A DNA stretch of 27,952 nt, from assembly GCA_003254885.1 (NCBI GenBank), contig QANT01008436.1:1-27952 (forward strand). Direction: 5' to 3'. This stretch comes from Purshia tridentata. Lineage: Eukaryota > Streptophyta > Magnoliopsida > Rosales > Rosaceae. The notes under the pieces were generated by a model. It did no database searches. It was not told the DNA's origin and was given only the letters and a program-made list of their open reading frames with translations. Below, in pieces: positions 20,100-27,952 of the stretch (position 1 is its first letter; each line of letters begins with the position of its first letter). Position numbers and translations under genes: made by a program.

Positions 20100-20424
20100 A
20101 AACCAGTACAAGCCATAACATGAACTTTCTTCTCTATGTCCAAGTGTTCAACCACAGAGCCTTGCGTGAGACTTGCGTTTAAGCCATTCCATTTTGGGTT
20201 TTGAATATATATGGAAGCAATTAAGTTAGGGAGGTGAGCTACCTAGTTCTTTTTCGCACTTCCTGCAACTACAACTCATCAAACTCATGTAGATGCTTCC
20301 AAGTCCTCATAGTCTTCCTACATATTTTCTCTATAAAAGGCCAATTCAGACTGTCTGCTTCTTCAGAAAAACAAAAAGCCATTTCAAGAGAGATTTACCA
20401 AAGCACAGCTTCTTAAACTCAACC
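20100..20424 (+). promoter_or_regulatory. Promoter and leader of Pro/Leu-rich gene 2, TATA at 20332-20338
   Basis: TATAAAA at 20332-20338 precedes the start codon by 87 bp, almost the same spacing as in gene 1. The upstream homology with gene 1 includes acttcctgcaac, acaactcatcaaact and ctcatagtct. Because the TATA box lies inside the longer open frame that begins at 20293, that upstream ATG should not be in the mRNA. Confidence 0.7.
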
Positions 20425-20856
20425 ATGGCTTTTCCCAAGCTTCTCTTCATTGTGTCTATGGTGGCGGTGTTGTCAATCTCAACCGCCCATATGAGCCTCG
20501 CAGCTCGTCACCTTCTGGACACAGCAGCAGCTCCACCCCCAGCATTGACAGTGCCTACAATTCCAACCCTGCCAAAGTCCACATTACCTCCATTGCCCTC
20601 ACTACCAACACTGCCCAAGGCCACCTTGCCGCCATTGCCCTCTACCCAATTGCCTACACTACCAAAGACACCAACTCTGCCACCATTACCAAGCTCTCAA
20701 ATCCCACCTTTGCCAAAATCAGGATTACCCACAACACTACCTCCATTGCCAGCCAACCCACTCCCCACTTTGCCAACAACAATCCCTTCAATCCCCACTA
20801 ATATTCCATCAACAATCCCAACCTTTCCATTCCTCTCCCCACCCCCATCAAATTGA
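20425..20856 (+). CDS. Secreted Pro/Leu-rich cell wall protein 2 (PELPK-like), tandem paralogue
   Basis: The intronless gene encodes 143 residues from the aaccATGGCT start. The signal peptide (MAFPKLLFIVSMVAVLSIST, cleavage likely after SLA) is followed by ARHLLDT and a Pro/Leu/Thr/Ser-only chain with units such as STLPPLPSLPTLP, ATLPPLPSTQLP and TTLPPLPANPLP. The ends of the two proteins are nearly identical (LSPPPSN). Compared with gene 1 it lacks the repeated 28-residue block and carries a different middle (TPTLPPLPSSQIPPLP). Promoter, leader, coding and 3' regions all match gene 1, so this is a segmental tandem duplication. Function is presumably in the cell wall as for gene 1. Confidence 0.85.
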   Translation: MAFPKLLFIVSMVAVLSISTAHMSLAARHLLDTAAAPPPALTVPTIPTLPKSTLPPLPSLPTLPKATLPPLPSTQLPTLPKTPTLPPLPSSQIPPLPKSGLPTTLPPLPANPLPTLPTTIPSIPTNIPSTIPTFPFLSPPPSN

Positions 20857-21356
20857 TCCAGCCACTTGAGATATATCTGATTTCTTGGACGGACTGGATG
20901 GCTCTTATATATGTTTGATGGTGGCTTATTATTTTTTGGATTTCAATTATGTTCTAGCTCAATATCTATTGTAGCCGTTTGTTATTGTATTCCTATTATT
21001 GTTGTATTATGAATTGATAAACTTATTTTTTTCGATCACAAGACCACACGTCAGATGCATAAAACTAATTAGAAGTGAAGTAATACATAAAATTCCCATA
21101 ATGATTGTTGTCCAAGAAACAAATTTCCCCCTTTAGCCCGGTAATATCCAAACAATACAGTATCGATCTGACATACCATTCATTGTCAACACTATGAACA
21201 GAAATAACCAAAAACTGAACAATTCTTTGAAACATTAATAACCAAATACTAAACAATTCTTTAAAACATCATTGAAAATCTAGGAAACTCAATGAGATCG
21301 ATGTGAGCCATTGACATGCATAGTACATTGGCCTCGGAAAAAGTACTCTCAATGGT
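20857..21356. other. 3' UTR of gene 2 and flank
   Basis: About 20,945-21,170 is homologous to the gene 1 downstream flank. A near-duplicate phrase (ccaaaNactNaacaattctt) occurs at about 21,209 and 21,242. No gene is seen; the minus-strand ORF 21065-21256 has no features. Confidence 0.5.
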
Positions 21357-21535
21357 TGGACTGGGGATTTGGAAACGTGTACATGAGTTTGATGAGTTGT
21401 GGTTGCAAGAAGTCTCGAAAACAGAAGAAGCGCAAGTTAGCTCACCTCCCTAACTTTAATTGGTTCCAAATTCAAACCCAAAATATCTCAAAAGATTGGC
21501 TTGAACTCATGCAAGCCACAACTGATCTATATGAA
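21357..21535 (-). repeat. Inverted orphan copy of the Pro/Leu-rich gene promoter
   Basis: Read on the minus strand, this interval matches the upstream regions of both Pro/Leu-rich genes, including gttagggaggtgagctaact, gcaaccacaactcatcaaac and tcatgtacacgtttccaaa. The TATA box and all transcribed sequence are missing, because homology stops at about 21,357, where gene 1 reads atagtctcttccc. No related coding sequence lies beyond it on the minus strand. Confidence 0.75.
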
Positions 21536-21585
21536 AGTTGTCAAACTAAAAAAAAGTGTTCTGGTCATGCAACGTATTAAAAGTA

Positions 21586-21804
21586 ATTTCGTTAAGGTTT
21601 TTTTTTTTCGGGATTGAAATAACTTACTGAATAGAAACTAAGCATAATTACAATCAACTTGCAGCTGTGTTGTTAGCCCATTAAACTCATCCCAAAGCCG
21701 CTTAGCCTCCTCCAAAAGTTCCTGTCTAGAGCTAAATCCTCCTTCACACGCCAGAACCTAGATATAACTGTTTGTGGTTCCGGCCTAATATTTCGTTAAG
21801 GTTT
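21586..21804 (-). mobile_element. Small retroposon (SINE or truncated LINE) with 15-bp target duplication
   Basis: The 15-bp repeat atttcgttaaggttt occurs at 21586-21600 and 21790-21804. The 189 bp between start, on the plus strand, with a T-run of about 8-11 bases, which is a poly-A tail on the minus strand. A long direct repeat beside a poly-A tail is the mark of target-primed reverse transcription. The insert contains a short minus-strand open stretch (about 21,660-21,765) reading like SSRQELLEEAKRLWDEFN, which could come from the source transcript. The family is not identified. Confidence 0.65.
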
Positions 21805-22635
21805 GAGAGGTCCCCTCCTCCCCTATATTGAAAAATATATTAAAAGAGTAATTTCGACAAGTGTTTTAAATTAGAGAAATTTAGCAATTGAGGATATAAT
21901 TAAACTTTTATTTATGTCAAAAGAAGGACATTCAGTAAAGTACATTACAATTTTCATCCAAAATTAATCAATTGCACTTTCAATTACTATTAAAAAATTG
22001 TTGTAAAAAACCAAAACTAAAAGGAAGAGGGAGGAAGCATACCACGCCCACATCTGACCCTTCCCCTCTTCCTTATTTGAGGCAAAAATGAAGTTTTAAG
22101 TACTGGATTAGCAAAAAATGAAGGTCGTATCTTGAATTGCAACTAGGGTGGGCATTAAAATTGAAAGTATTGAAACTAACTCGTTCCATGTTTGGTCAAC
22201 GACACCACCATGTACCAATTGGCTATGGAGAAGTATATTATCAAATTGGGATTGGATTGTAAAGTCCAGTTTCTGTTTGCAAATTCCAAGGCCTTGGTGG
22301 GGCCGATTGGGACTAGATCCATGTGGTTTTTGTGGGCATACGGGAAGAGAGACGTTTGGATGAAGCTCTGCTCTTTAAGTGGGAGGCGTAGCCGATGTGA
22401 TACCGGTGAGGTTGGCCTACTTGAAGCTTATGAAATCATAAATTCATAATAATGAAAATTTTTTAAAGTCATAATAATGAAGGCCGATAGTTAAAACACT
22501 TCCAACTTACTAAGCACTAGAGTCATTTACTCATAACATATACATTTAGTTAGTTTGAAGGCTAAATGTAACTTTCGATCCCTGTAGTTATTTTAAAGCT
22601 AATTTACAATAAATTTTGATTTTGTTCCCACCAAA
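21805..22635. other. Intergenic DNA, no confident gene
   Basis: AT-rich to 22,140. TAGGGTGGGCATTAAA at 22144 resembles one hAT end, but no partner end was found. The overlapping ORFs 22148-22363 and 22192-22449 contain no recognised domain and are probably transposon or random open frames. 22,450-22,635 probably holds the 3' UTR of the minus-strand SPT5 gene. Confidence 0.4.
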
Positions 22636-24553
22636 TTATGATACGGCTAGCTTTGACAAAATAGCCAAGTCTAATATCTTAACATCAAGAGTGTCATCTA
22701 TCTTGACAATTCCATCTGTGCCGTCCACGCCAATCAGCTTGCCAGTGGCACCACGTAATGCTCCCCCCATGATCTTGATCTTATCATTTTTCCTCGGTAC
22801 AACTACCTCTATTTCATTAGGAAATGCCGTTGCAATTTCACCATTGCCACCCGACCCAAGAGCTACCCTACAGGATCCATCCTGCACCATGAAACAGTGT
22901 TCTTAGTATCTAAAATAATTGCACAGCTGCTGTGATTAAAAACAGTAATGTTAGTATCTACTTCGGAGATAGATAGACGAGCAAAATCAACTAGAATAAA
23001 ATAAATATAGCAGCACATGCACTTCAAGAAATTGGATCGGAAAACTAACGGTGAAGGCCACAGTGCCCCACTGCATCATTCGTGATTTATGTAACCAGCT
23101 TTCTTTTCTCTCCAGAAAACTCCAACGGGCAATTCATAGATAACTTACAGAGGGCCCCAAGTGACAATCCAAAGCAGTTTCATACACCTATTATTCTATC
23201 TATTGGCCCAGCTACAACATATCTCAGCAGGAGTTGAATTAACGGCCCAAAAAAACACTAACAGGAGTTGCAATTGAATGTATTATTTCTAGTTTAATTA
23301 TTTGTAGAATCACAAAATCACTTAATGTTCACATTTGTTGCAGGTTCAAATATCTTTGTATTTTGTGATCAAAGAAATGTGAAAAATAAGAACATGATTT
23401 AAGGACATACCGAGAGCACTTCTGTGACAACTCCAGTAGTTTCCTCTCCAGAATTGCGTACATTGACCAACATCTCTGGCATGAACCATGGTCCTTCATT
23501 GTCCCCACCTGGTAGAAGATGTTAGATTCAAATACAAAAACTCATATAGGGGTATAGAACTCTAGCCAATCCAACTGAGCAGGGGATAAATATGTTGAAT
23601 TTAAATTTGCTGTAACAATATATTCCTTCCATTATCCATCAAAATAAGAAACACAATATTTTTTTATATGTATACCACTTTATGAACAAAAAAGAAAGTG
23701 TCCCAGTACACAGGGGTATACAACCGAGGAGCACAGAAAAAAAAAAAAGAAAAAAGAAAAAAAAAGGAAGCAACGACAGGCATGTAACATCTAAAGAAAT
23801 CAGAAATCACCACAGCCTAGCTGCTAGTCTAACTTAAGAAAATTAAACAAAGACAACATTAGAAGACTACCAAATAAGGGAATACTAAGAGTCAAACACC
23901 CATCTAATGGCCACAAATAGATAATAAGACTTGAACCTTGCCCAGGTCCCTGGATGTGGATGGATTAACCATGAATTCAACACTATGATTATGCTAGTGA
24001 TTATTAAAAAAACTGTAACTCAAACCTATAACAGGAGACATTACATCCAGATCACCAGTCCCTGGTGTCATTGGCTGCCCTCCAGGAGTTCCAGGAAGAT
24101 AGGATGCTGAGTTTGGTGTCATAGGCTGCCCACCAGGAGTTGACGGCAAATAAGGGCTTGGAGCATTTGCTGCAACAGGGACAGAAATAGACTCTAAGAA
24201 GAAAAAGGAAAGCAAACTAAAGGGAAATCTTAAAAATGAAAAATAGGTGTTCACACAAATTTAAAGAAACAGAAAGTACAAGTTGTACCATAACCAGAAC
24301 TACTATCCCGTGGTGTTCCAGCTTCACTATAATTTCCACCAGGAGTGTTAGCCCAGCCAGAACCAGGAGATGGTGCTTCATACGTCCGTGAAGGAGGACC
24401 TCCTGGCTGAAAACCAAAAATTACAGTTACTTAACATAGAAAAAGAGTAGAGCTACATCTCTTTGCAAACTGAGGCCAATCATGCATGAACTACTCACTT
24501 GATACTGTGGGCTAGCGCCCCAAGAACCAGGGTTTCCATCCTCCCAGTTATTC
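22636..24553 (-). CDS. SPT5: Transcription elongation factor SPT5, 3' exons only (partial)
   Basis: SPT5 pairs with SPT4 and travels with RNA polymerase II. Five coding exons in transcription order: 24553-24499, 24406-24289, 24169-24026, 23508-23411 and 22881-22636 (stop). All junctions are GT-AG, phases agree, and they give about 219 residues without a stop. The order is NNWEDGNPGSWGASPQYQ, then a Gly/Pro-rich part, then APSPYLPSTPGGQPMTP and SYLPGTPGGQPMTPG (the TP-rich C-terminal repeat region phosphorylated by CDKs), GDLDVMSPVIGG, and finally NEGPWFMPEMLVNVR..TGVVTEVL..DGSCRVALG. A last KOW-type domain follows (EIEVVVPRKNDKIKIMGGA, TGKLIGVDGTDGIVKIDDT). This corresponds to the last fifth of plant SPT5, which is about 1,000 residues. 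Exon 24553-24499 begins with one base of a split codon, so an upstream exon must exist, but none is recognisable up to 27952. Either the gene continues beyond the window across a transposon-filled intron, or this is a truncated copy. Confidence 0.88.
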
Positions 24554-25074
24554 CTGATTTTCTCACCATCAAAGTTCCAAGAAAAATCAGTAAAAAAGCA
24601 CACATGGCTTCCTAAACGGCATTCATCTGACTATAAAGTCTTTGAGTAGTTGAAGACATAACAGTAATATAACAATCTGAGGGCCCCTTATGCAATGGCA
24701 CTTGGTTAACCTCCAAAGCATTTTGGTTTATGACAAGTGTCCATGGTAATTGATTGAGGTACTAGTATTTATTTACTTTACAATGATTACATGTATTGAG
24801 CCAAGGATCTTTTGTAACTTTATAATAGTTGGATTTAGGCCATAAATGTGGTTTGTTAGTCTTATTTTAGCACTTGTTCAGTCATTTATGGTGTTGGGTT
24901 CTTACAGTCGTCTAAAAGATCATTTCTTAGTCACTTAGAGTCCTAAACTCCTAATCCCAATATGATTCCTATTAAGGTAAACATAAACCCTATGGATTAT
25001 TAAAGCTTAATTGATGAAATTGAGTGTCTGATAATGACGATGATTATGGTTTTGCAATGTCTCCTATGAGGGCT
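24554..25074. other. DNA 5' of the visible SPT5 exons, possible LTR fragment
   Basis: No SPT5-like exon is found. The stretch at about 24,730-25,045 has LTR-like traits (tcctaatcccaatatgattc, then ccctatggattatt and aaagcttaattgatgaaatt), but no paired terminus, target duplication or polymerase sequence. It is left as unresolved intronic or intergenic DNA. Confidence 0.35.
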
Positions 25075-25215
25075 CACTACAACAAAAGAAGACAATAATA
25101 GCATTTAATTATAGCACTTTTTCAATAGTGCTATTATATTTAAAATAATTATAGCATTATTTAAAAAAAAACGCTATGACAAGATTTCCTTTAGGCGCGG
25201 GCAAATTCCCGCTCT
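25075..25215 (+). mobile_element. CACTA (En/Spm-type) transposon terminus with subterminal repeats
   Basis: CACTACAACAAAAGAAG begins at 25075, the usual plant CACTA inverted-repeat end. It is followed by repeated AATAGCA/TATAGCA/ATAGTGCTAT words in both orientations (25,095-25,180), including a TAGCAC..GTGCTA stem, and a GCGGG..CCCGC stem at about 25,197-25,212. These match the subterminal repeat zone of CACTA elements. The opposite end (..TGTAGTG) is not found before 27952, so the element either runs out of the window to the right or is truncated. Confidence 0.65.
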
Positions 25216-25363
25216 GTTTTATTTTTTAGATCCCAAGACTCTTTTACCAAAACTCTAACTTTCCCGTTCTCTTCCTCTCTACGGAGAAACGATTTCTCAC
25301 ATACACACTCTCTAACTCACTCAATCTGTCCAAATACTTCTCCACTTGAGCTTGGCGTCGTCG

Positions 25364-25743
25364 ATGGCAGCAGGTCGCACTCGAAGTGGAAAGCTCATTC
25401 TGATGGGTTTGGGGTTTCGACACACTCCAGCTCTCTCTGAGCTCTCTCGATCGCACTCGCTCTTCTCTTCTCTTAATTTCTCCTCCTCTTCCTCTATAAA
25501 GCCTGTAGGACACATGATCCAGCCATGGGTAAGCGATTTACTTCTTCTATTTGTCTTGCTTTTCCTCTTCCTTCCCCCTATTTCTCTTCCATGGGTATTT
25601 TGATTTTGGGTTAGGGTTAGGGTTTTCTTAGCAATCAATTTCTCTATGGCTCTAATTGACAATGGGTTTAGTTTTATATGTAGTTTGATATGTGGAGAAA
25701 GTATTCGGCGACGTTAGGGATGTGGGCTCTTTCATCTAATTAA
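25364..25743 (+). CDS. Small two-exon ORF of 74 codons, unknown; perhaps captured by the CACTA element
   Basis: Exon 1 is 25364-25528 (donor gtaagc) and proposed exon 2 is 25684-25743, with acceptor tag at 25681-25683 and stop TAA. The joined product has 74 residues: an Arg/Ser-rich, acid-poor N-terminus (MAAGRTRSGKLILMGLGF, later SLFSSLNFSSSSS) resembling a mitochondrial targeting sequence, then KPVGHMIQPW joined to FDMWRKYSATLGMWALSSN. No family is recognised. The stop is followed directly by cag|gttt, so further introns in a 3' UTR are possible. It begins about 290 bp inside a CACTA terminus, so it may be a host gene fragment carried by the element; alternatively it is an ordinary small gene beside a transposon end. 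Exon 1 is well supported by composition; exon 2 is less certain. The longer reading from 25346 uses no ATG. Confidence 0.5.
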
Positions 25744-26399
25744 CAGGTTTGTCCTCTTTTTTCTTCTATATATCCCTATCTGTGTTCATATGTGGGTCTC
25801 TGAGTATGTTAATTCTAAAATTTTTGGGTTCAAGCTTGCTGCTTTAATTTGATTTACATATTTCTTTCAGTGGAATTTTGGGAATGAATTGGCCTAATTT
25901 CTACCTTTTTTTATTAGTATTAGCTTATGAATTGACCCAGCTGATTTCCTAGTTTAATAAATGTTTATATTTGCAAGAGAGAAAGCTTGAGAGAGATGTC
26001 ACCTAGTCGGATTCTTGTTTGCGCTTTGTTTTTGCTACTAGAACTGATTTGTAGTTTTATGTTGTCCTCAATTACCATGGAATTCAAATCTCAGACCTTG
26101 AGCATTAAACTTTTGTGTTTGACATGAAAATACGGTGATTTGCTGTAGTTGTAGTACTCTTATGCCATATTAGAACTTGTAATTTGTTGATATTTTTTTT
26201 CATTCCCATTTGTGTGTTTGTAACTTTGTATCAGAACAATTGATTCCATTTTGTCTCTGCACTGGGAATTATGTTCAAAATGCCTTTCTTTCAATTTACA
26301 TTTCTTTTGTTTCTATAATAAATTGTTTAGCAAAATCTTGTCTTTCCTTATTTATGCCCACACAGCCATTCTGTTAAGCCAAGGATTTGATTCACCTGA
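25744..26399. other. Downstream of the small ORF, no gene seen
   Basis: T-rich, intron-like sequence without a coding signal or recognisable repeat. It fits either a long intron of the same transcript or the interior of a transposon. Confidence 0.4.
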
Positions 26400-26625
26400 A
26401 CATGGTTGGACCATTGTCTAGTGAGTATTTTTACCCAAGTGGAACTTAAAAACTTGTCTTTTACTGTTTGTGTTGTGCTAGGTACTAGAGATCATTTTCT
26501 AGTGGAAGTTTTAATTAAAACCTGTCTTTCACGTACTGTTTCTATTTTTATAGGGACCTAAATATGGCTGGACCTTGTCTAGAGATCATTCTATCCCACT
26601 GGAAACTTAAAAACCTGCAGTAAAG
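26400..26625. repeat. Three diverged tandem copies of a unit of about 60-85 bp
   Basis: Copies begin near 26400, 26484 and 26564. Shared phrases are atggNtggacc, ttgtctag or ctagagatcatt, and tggaa..ttaaaaac with a cctgtctt-type tail. The middle copy is the most diverged. The unit has no coding potential. Confidence 0.5.
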
Positions 26626-26902
26626 ATGCAGTCAAATGGATTTTAACTCATTTGCATGTTAAAAGTGCTGTTGTTTGCATCCTTTGTCAGCATCTTGTAG
26701 GTGGATGGTACATCTTCAATTATTTGTGCTGGCACACATTTATTGCTCTATTTACGATTTACACAGAAATTCTGTTTGCTGGGGCTTTTCCTAAGTTAGA
26801 GACTTATAGTGATAATCTTAATGCAGAAAAAAAATTCAGGCATGTAACTGATCAACTTTGCTTAGTGAAAAGTATATCTTCAATTGATTTAGATACATTT
26901 AT

Positions 26903-26971
26903 AACTCATTTACTAATTGATTCCATACTTTATGTANAACTCATTTACTAATTGATTCCATACTTTATGTA
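26903..26971. repeat. 34-bp direct repeat around a single N (assembly join)
   Basis: 26903-26936 and 26938-26971 are identical, separated only by one N at 26937. This is the pattern left when two overlapping contig ends are joined without merging the overlap. It also creates the artificial end of the ORF at 26652-26951. Confidence 0.8.
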
Positions 26972-26978
26972 TTTCTAG

Positions 26979-27220
26979 GGTCAACAAACTACAGAACAGG
27001 ACAATGAGTCTTCTCCTTTGGTAAAGTTGTTGCCGTAGTTGCCTTATATATAAATATTTATATATATATATATATATGAATGTGGACATATTAATAGAAT
27101 ATTGTGACTAATATTATGTTTGCCTTGTTTATTTCTATAGTGTGAATAGTAACTCACAAAACAAGTGCAACTTGTTAGATTGGACTGGATCTGGGGAAAT
27201 AGTTGCTGAAGGACGATAGT
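26979..27220 (+). pseudogene. Relic exons resembling a plant CACTA-associated (Transposase_24-type) protein
   Basis: An exon-like block at 26979-27020 (acceptor ttctag, donor gtaaag) reads GQQTTEQDNESSPL. A second open stretch starts after the acceptor at 27140 and reads VNSNSQNKCNLLDWTGSGEI then VAEGR, before an in-frame TAG at about 27,218. The CxLLDWxGxGExVAEGR phrase is one I associate from memory with plant En/Spm-related proteins (Transposase_24 family). There the chain continues into a conserved VHH.PLG region, which is absent here. The reading frame breaks after EGR, so this is probably a decayed or frameshifted copy. Confidence 0.4.
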
Positions 27221-27952
27221 TGCTAGCGAACATGAAAATCTTCCTTCTCCATCGGTAAACTACTACTTTTATTGGATTATTGGGTTGGTATTTTTTTTTT
27301 CTTAATCGTTGAGGACTAGTAATTAATTGATTAGTTAAGTGGTTTAAACAGTAAGTCTGAAAAAGAACATGTGCATTTGGTTTTGAACATGACTCATACT
27401 AAAATAAAATGATGAACTACCACCACCACTTGAGTATATAGTCTTTTATATTCATGTTTCATATGGCTGGTTAATTTGTGTCAAAAATTGTGAAGTTTGC
27501 AATTGTTACATATAGGCTGGCCACAACCCAAAAGTGATAAATGTCAAGTTTCAAGCGGCTATTGTCAACAAATTTACCTAGGATTTAGATATTATAGGCT
27601 AAGGATGTATCTTTGCATTTATTTATAGTTCTTTAGAACTTGCTTTTCACACAATTATGGTGGTATATATTGTGATTATTCCATAATAATTCAAGTTTTT
27701 TTCTAACATGGTTTGAATATATTCTTATTAGTTGGTGATTGTTGTTTATGAAATTGTTTCTTGCCAAATTTTATAAGTGAAAAAGAAATGTTGAATTTTT
27801 GTTTAGCATATAATCAGTTCCAGTTCTTTATACTTTGAATTGATTGGCCTTTTTTTTTTCCTCCAGTTAAGAGACATTTGACTATTGGATGCTTGCTTTT
27901 GAGGAGAATTAACAGACATGAAGTCATGGTGGCTACATTTTGTTACTGTAGA
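27221..27952. other. Window end, no gene seen
   Basis: T-rich intron-like DNA with one further donor-like site (gtaaac after ccatcg, about 27,255). No transposon end, ORF or RNA gene is supported. It probably belongs to the element that begins at 25075. Confidence 0.4.

Noticed and set aside
20293..20424. N-terminal extension of 44 residues on Pro/Leu-rich protein 2 from an upstream in-frame ATG
   Set aside because: The TATA box at 20332-20338 lies inside the extension, and the ATG at 20425 has the same context, signal peptide and spacing as gene 1.
22144..22449. hAT-like end TAGGGTGGGCA and ORFs 22148-22449
   Set aside because: No matching opposite end, target duplication or protein domain could be found; kept only as a weak hint.
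24730..25045. Possible LTR retrotransposon fragment
   Set aside because: The composition is suggestive, but there are no TG..CA ends, paired LTR, primer-binding site or polymerase sequence.
25346..25603. 85-codon reading of the small ORF without splicing
   Set aside because: It starts at a TTG and reads through a consensus donor (gtaagc at 25529); splicing to 25684 is more plausible.
1..27952. CRISPR arrays, tRNA, rRNA, bacterial operons or phage genes
   Set aside because: No spaced direct-repeat arrays, cloverleaf with A/B boxes or rRNA-like sequence was seen. All coding regions are plant nuclear genes.

Overview
The window is nuclear DNA of a eudicot plant. The evidence is GT-AG introns of about 75 to 800 bp, AT-rich intergenic DNA, plant-specific gene families (a bHLH-ACT regulator, a secreted Pro/Leu-rich cell wall protein pair, a J-like zinc-ribbon protein) and many small plant-type transposons. 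A woody rosid is possible, but the genus cannot be fixed from the sequence. A 15-base N run and a single N mark it as draft assembly.

Layout. 52-1014: a complete non-autonomous hAT-type element with a perfect 8-bp target duplication, ending 172 bp before the first gene. 1179-8471 (+): a 17-exon gene for a PIGG/GPI7-type ethanolamine phosphate transferase of the GPI-anchor pathway; all exons were joined in frame to give 968 residues. 8472-10633: 3' UTR and a decayed hAT-like element. 10634-11767 (+): an intronless gene for a 377-residue J-like protein that lacks HPD, has a CxxC zinc ribbon and carries a basic nuclear signal. 11768-15571: mostly non-coding DNA with a fold-back repeat, a second decayed hAT-like element and the assembly gap. 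15572-16409 (+): a two-exon bHLH131-like transcription factor of 215 residues. 16410-17834: non-coding DNA with a Helitron 3' end. 17835-18326 and 20425-20856 (+): a tandem pair of secreted Pro/Leu-rich proteins in duplicated segments of more than 1 kb, each with its own TATA box. A Mutator-like MITE lies between them, and an inverted orphan copy of their promoter lies downstream.

22636-24553 (-): the last five coding exons of an SPT5 transcription elongation factor gene. Its first roughly 80 percent is not visible. Upstream of these exons, at 25075, is a CACTA transposon terminus. It is followed by a small two-exon ORF of 74 codons and, at 26979-27220, a degenerate exon pair resembling a plant CACTA-associated protein. 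The simplest reading is that a large CACTA element, possibly carrying a captured host-gene fragment, sits inside or at the edge of SPT5 and runs past the window end.

The genes are unrelated in pathway: ER GPI-anchor synthesis, a nuclear J-like protein, transcription control, cell wall and transcription elongation. The unusual content is structural: well-preserved transposon ends, a duplicated promoter-gene cassette with an inverted orphan promoter, and the SPT5/CACTA arrangement. I see no CRISPR array, rRNA, tRNA or clearly new molecular system.
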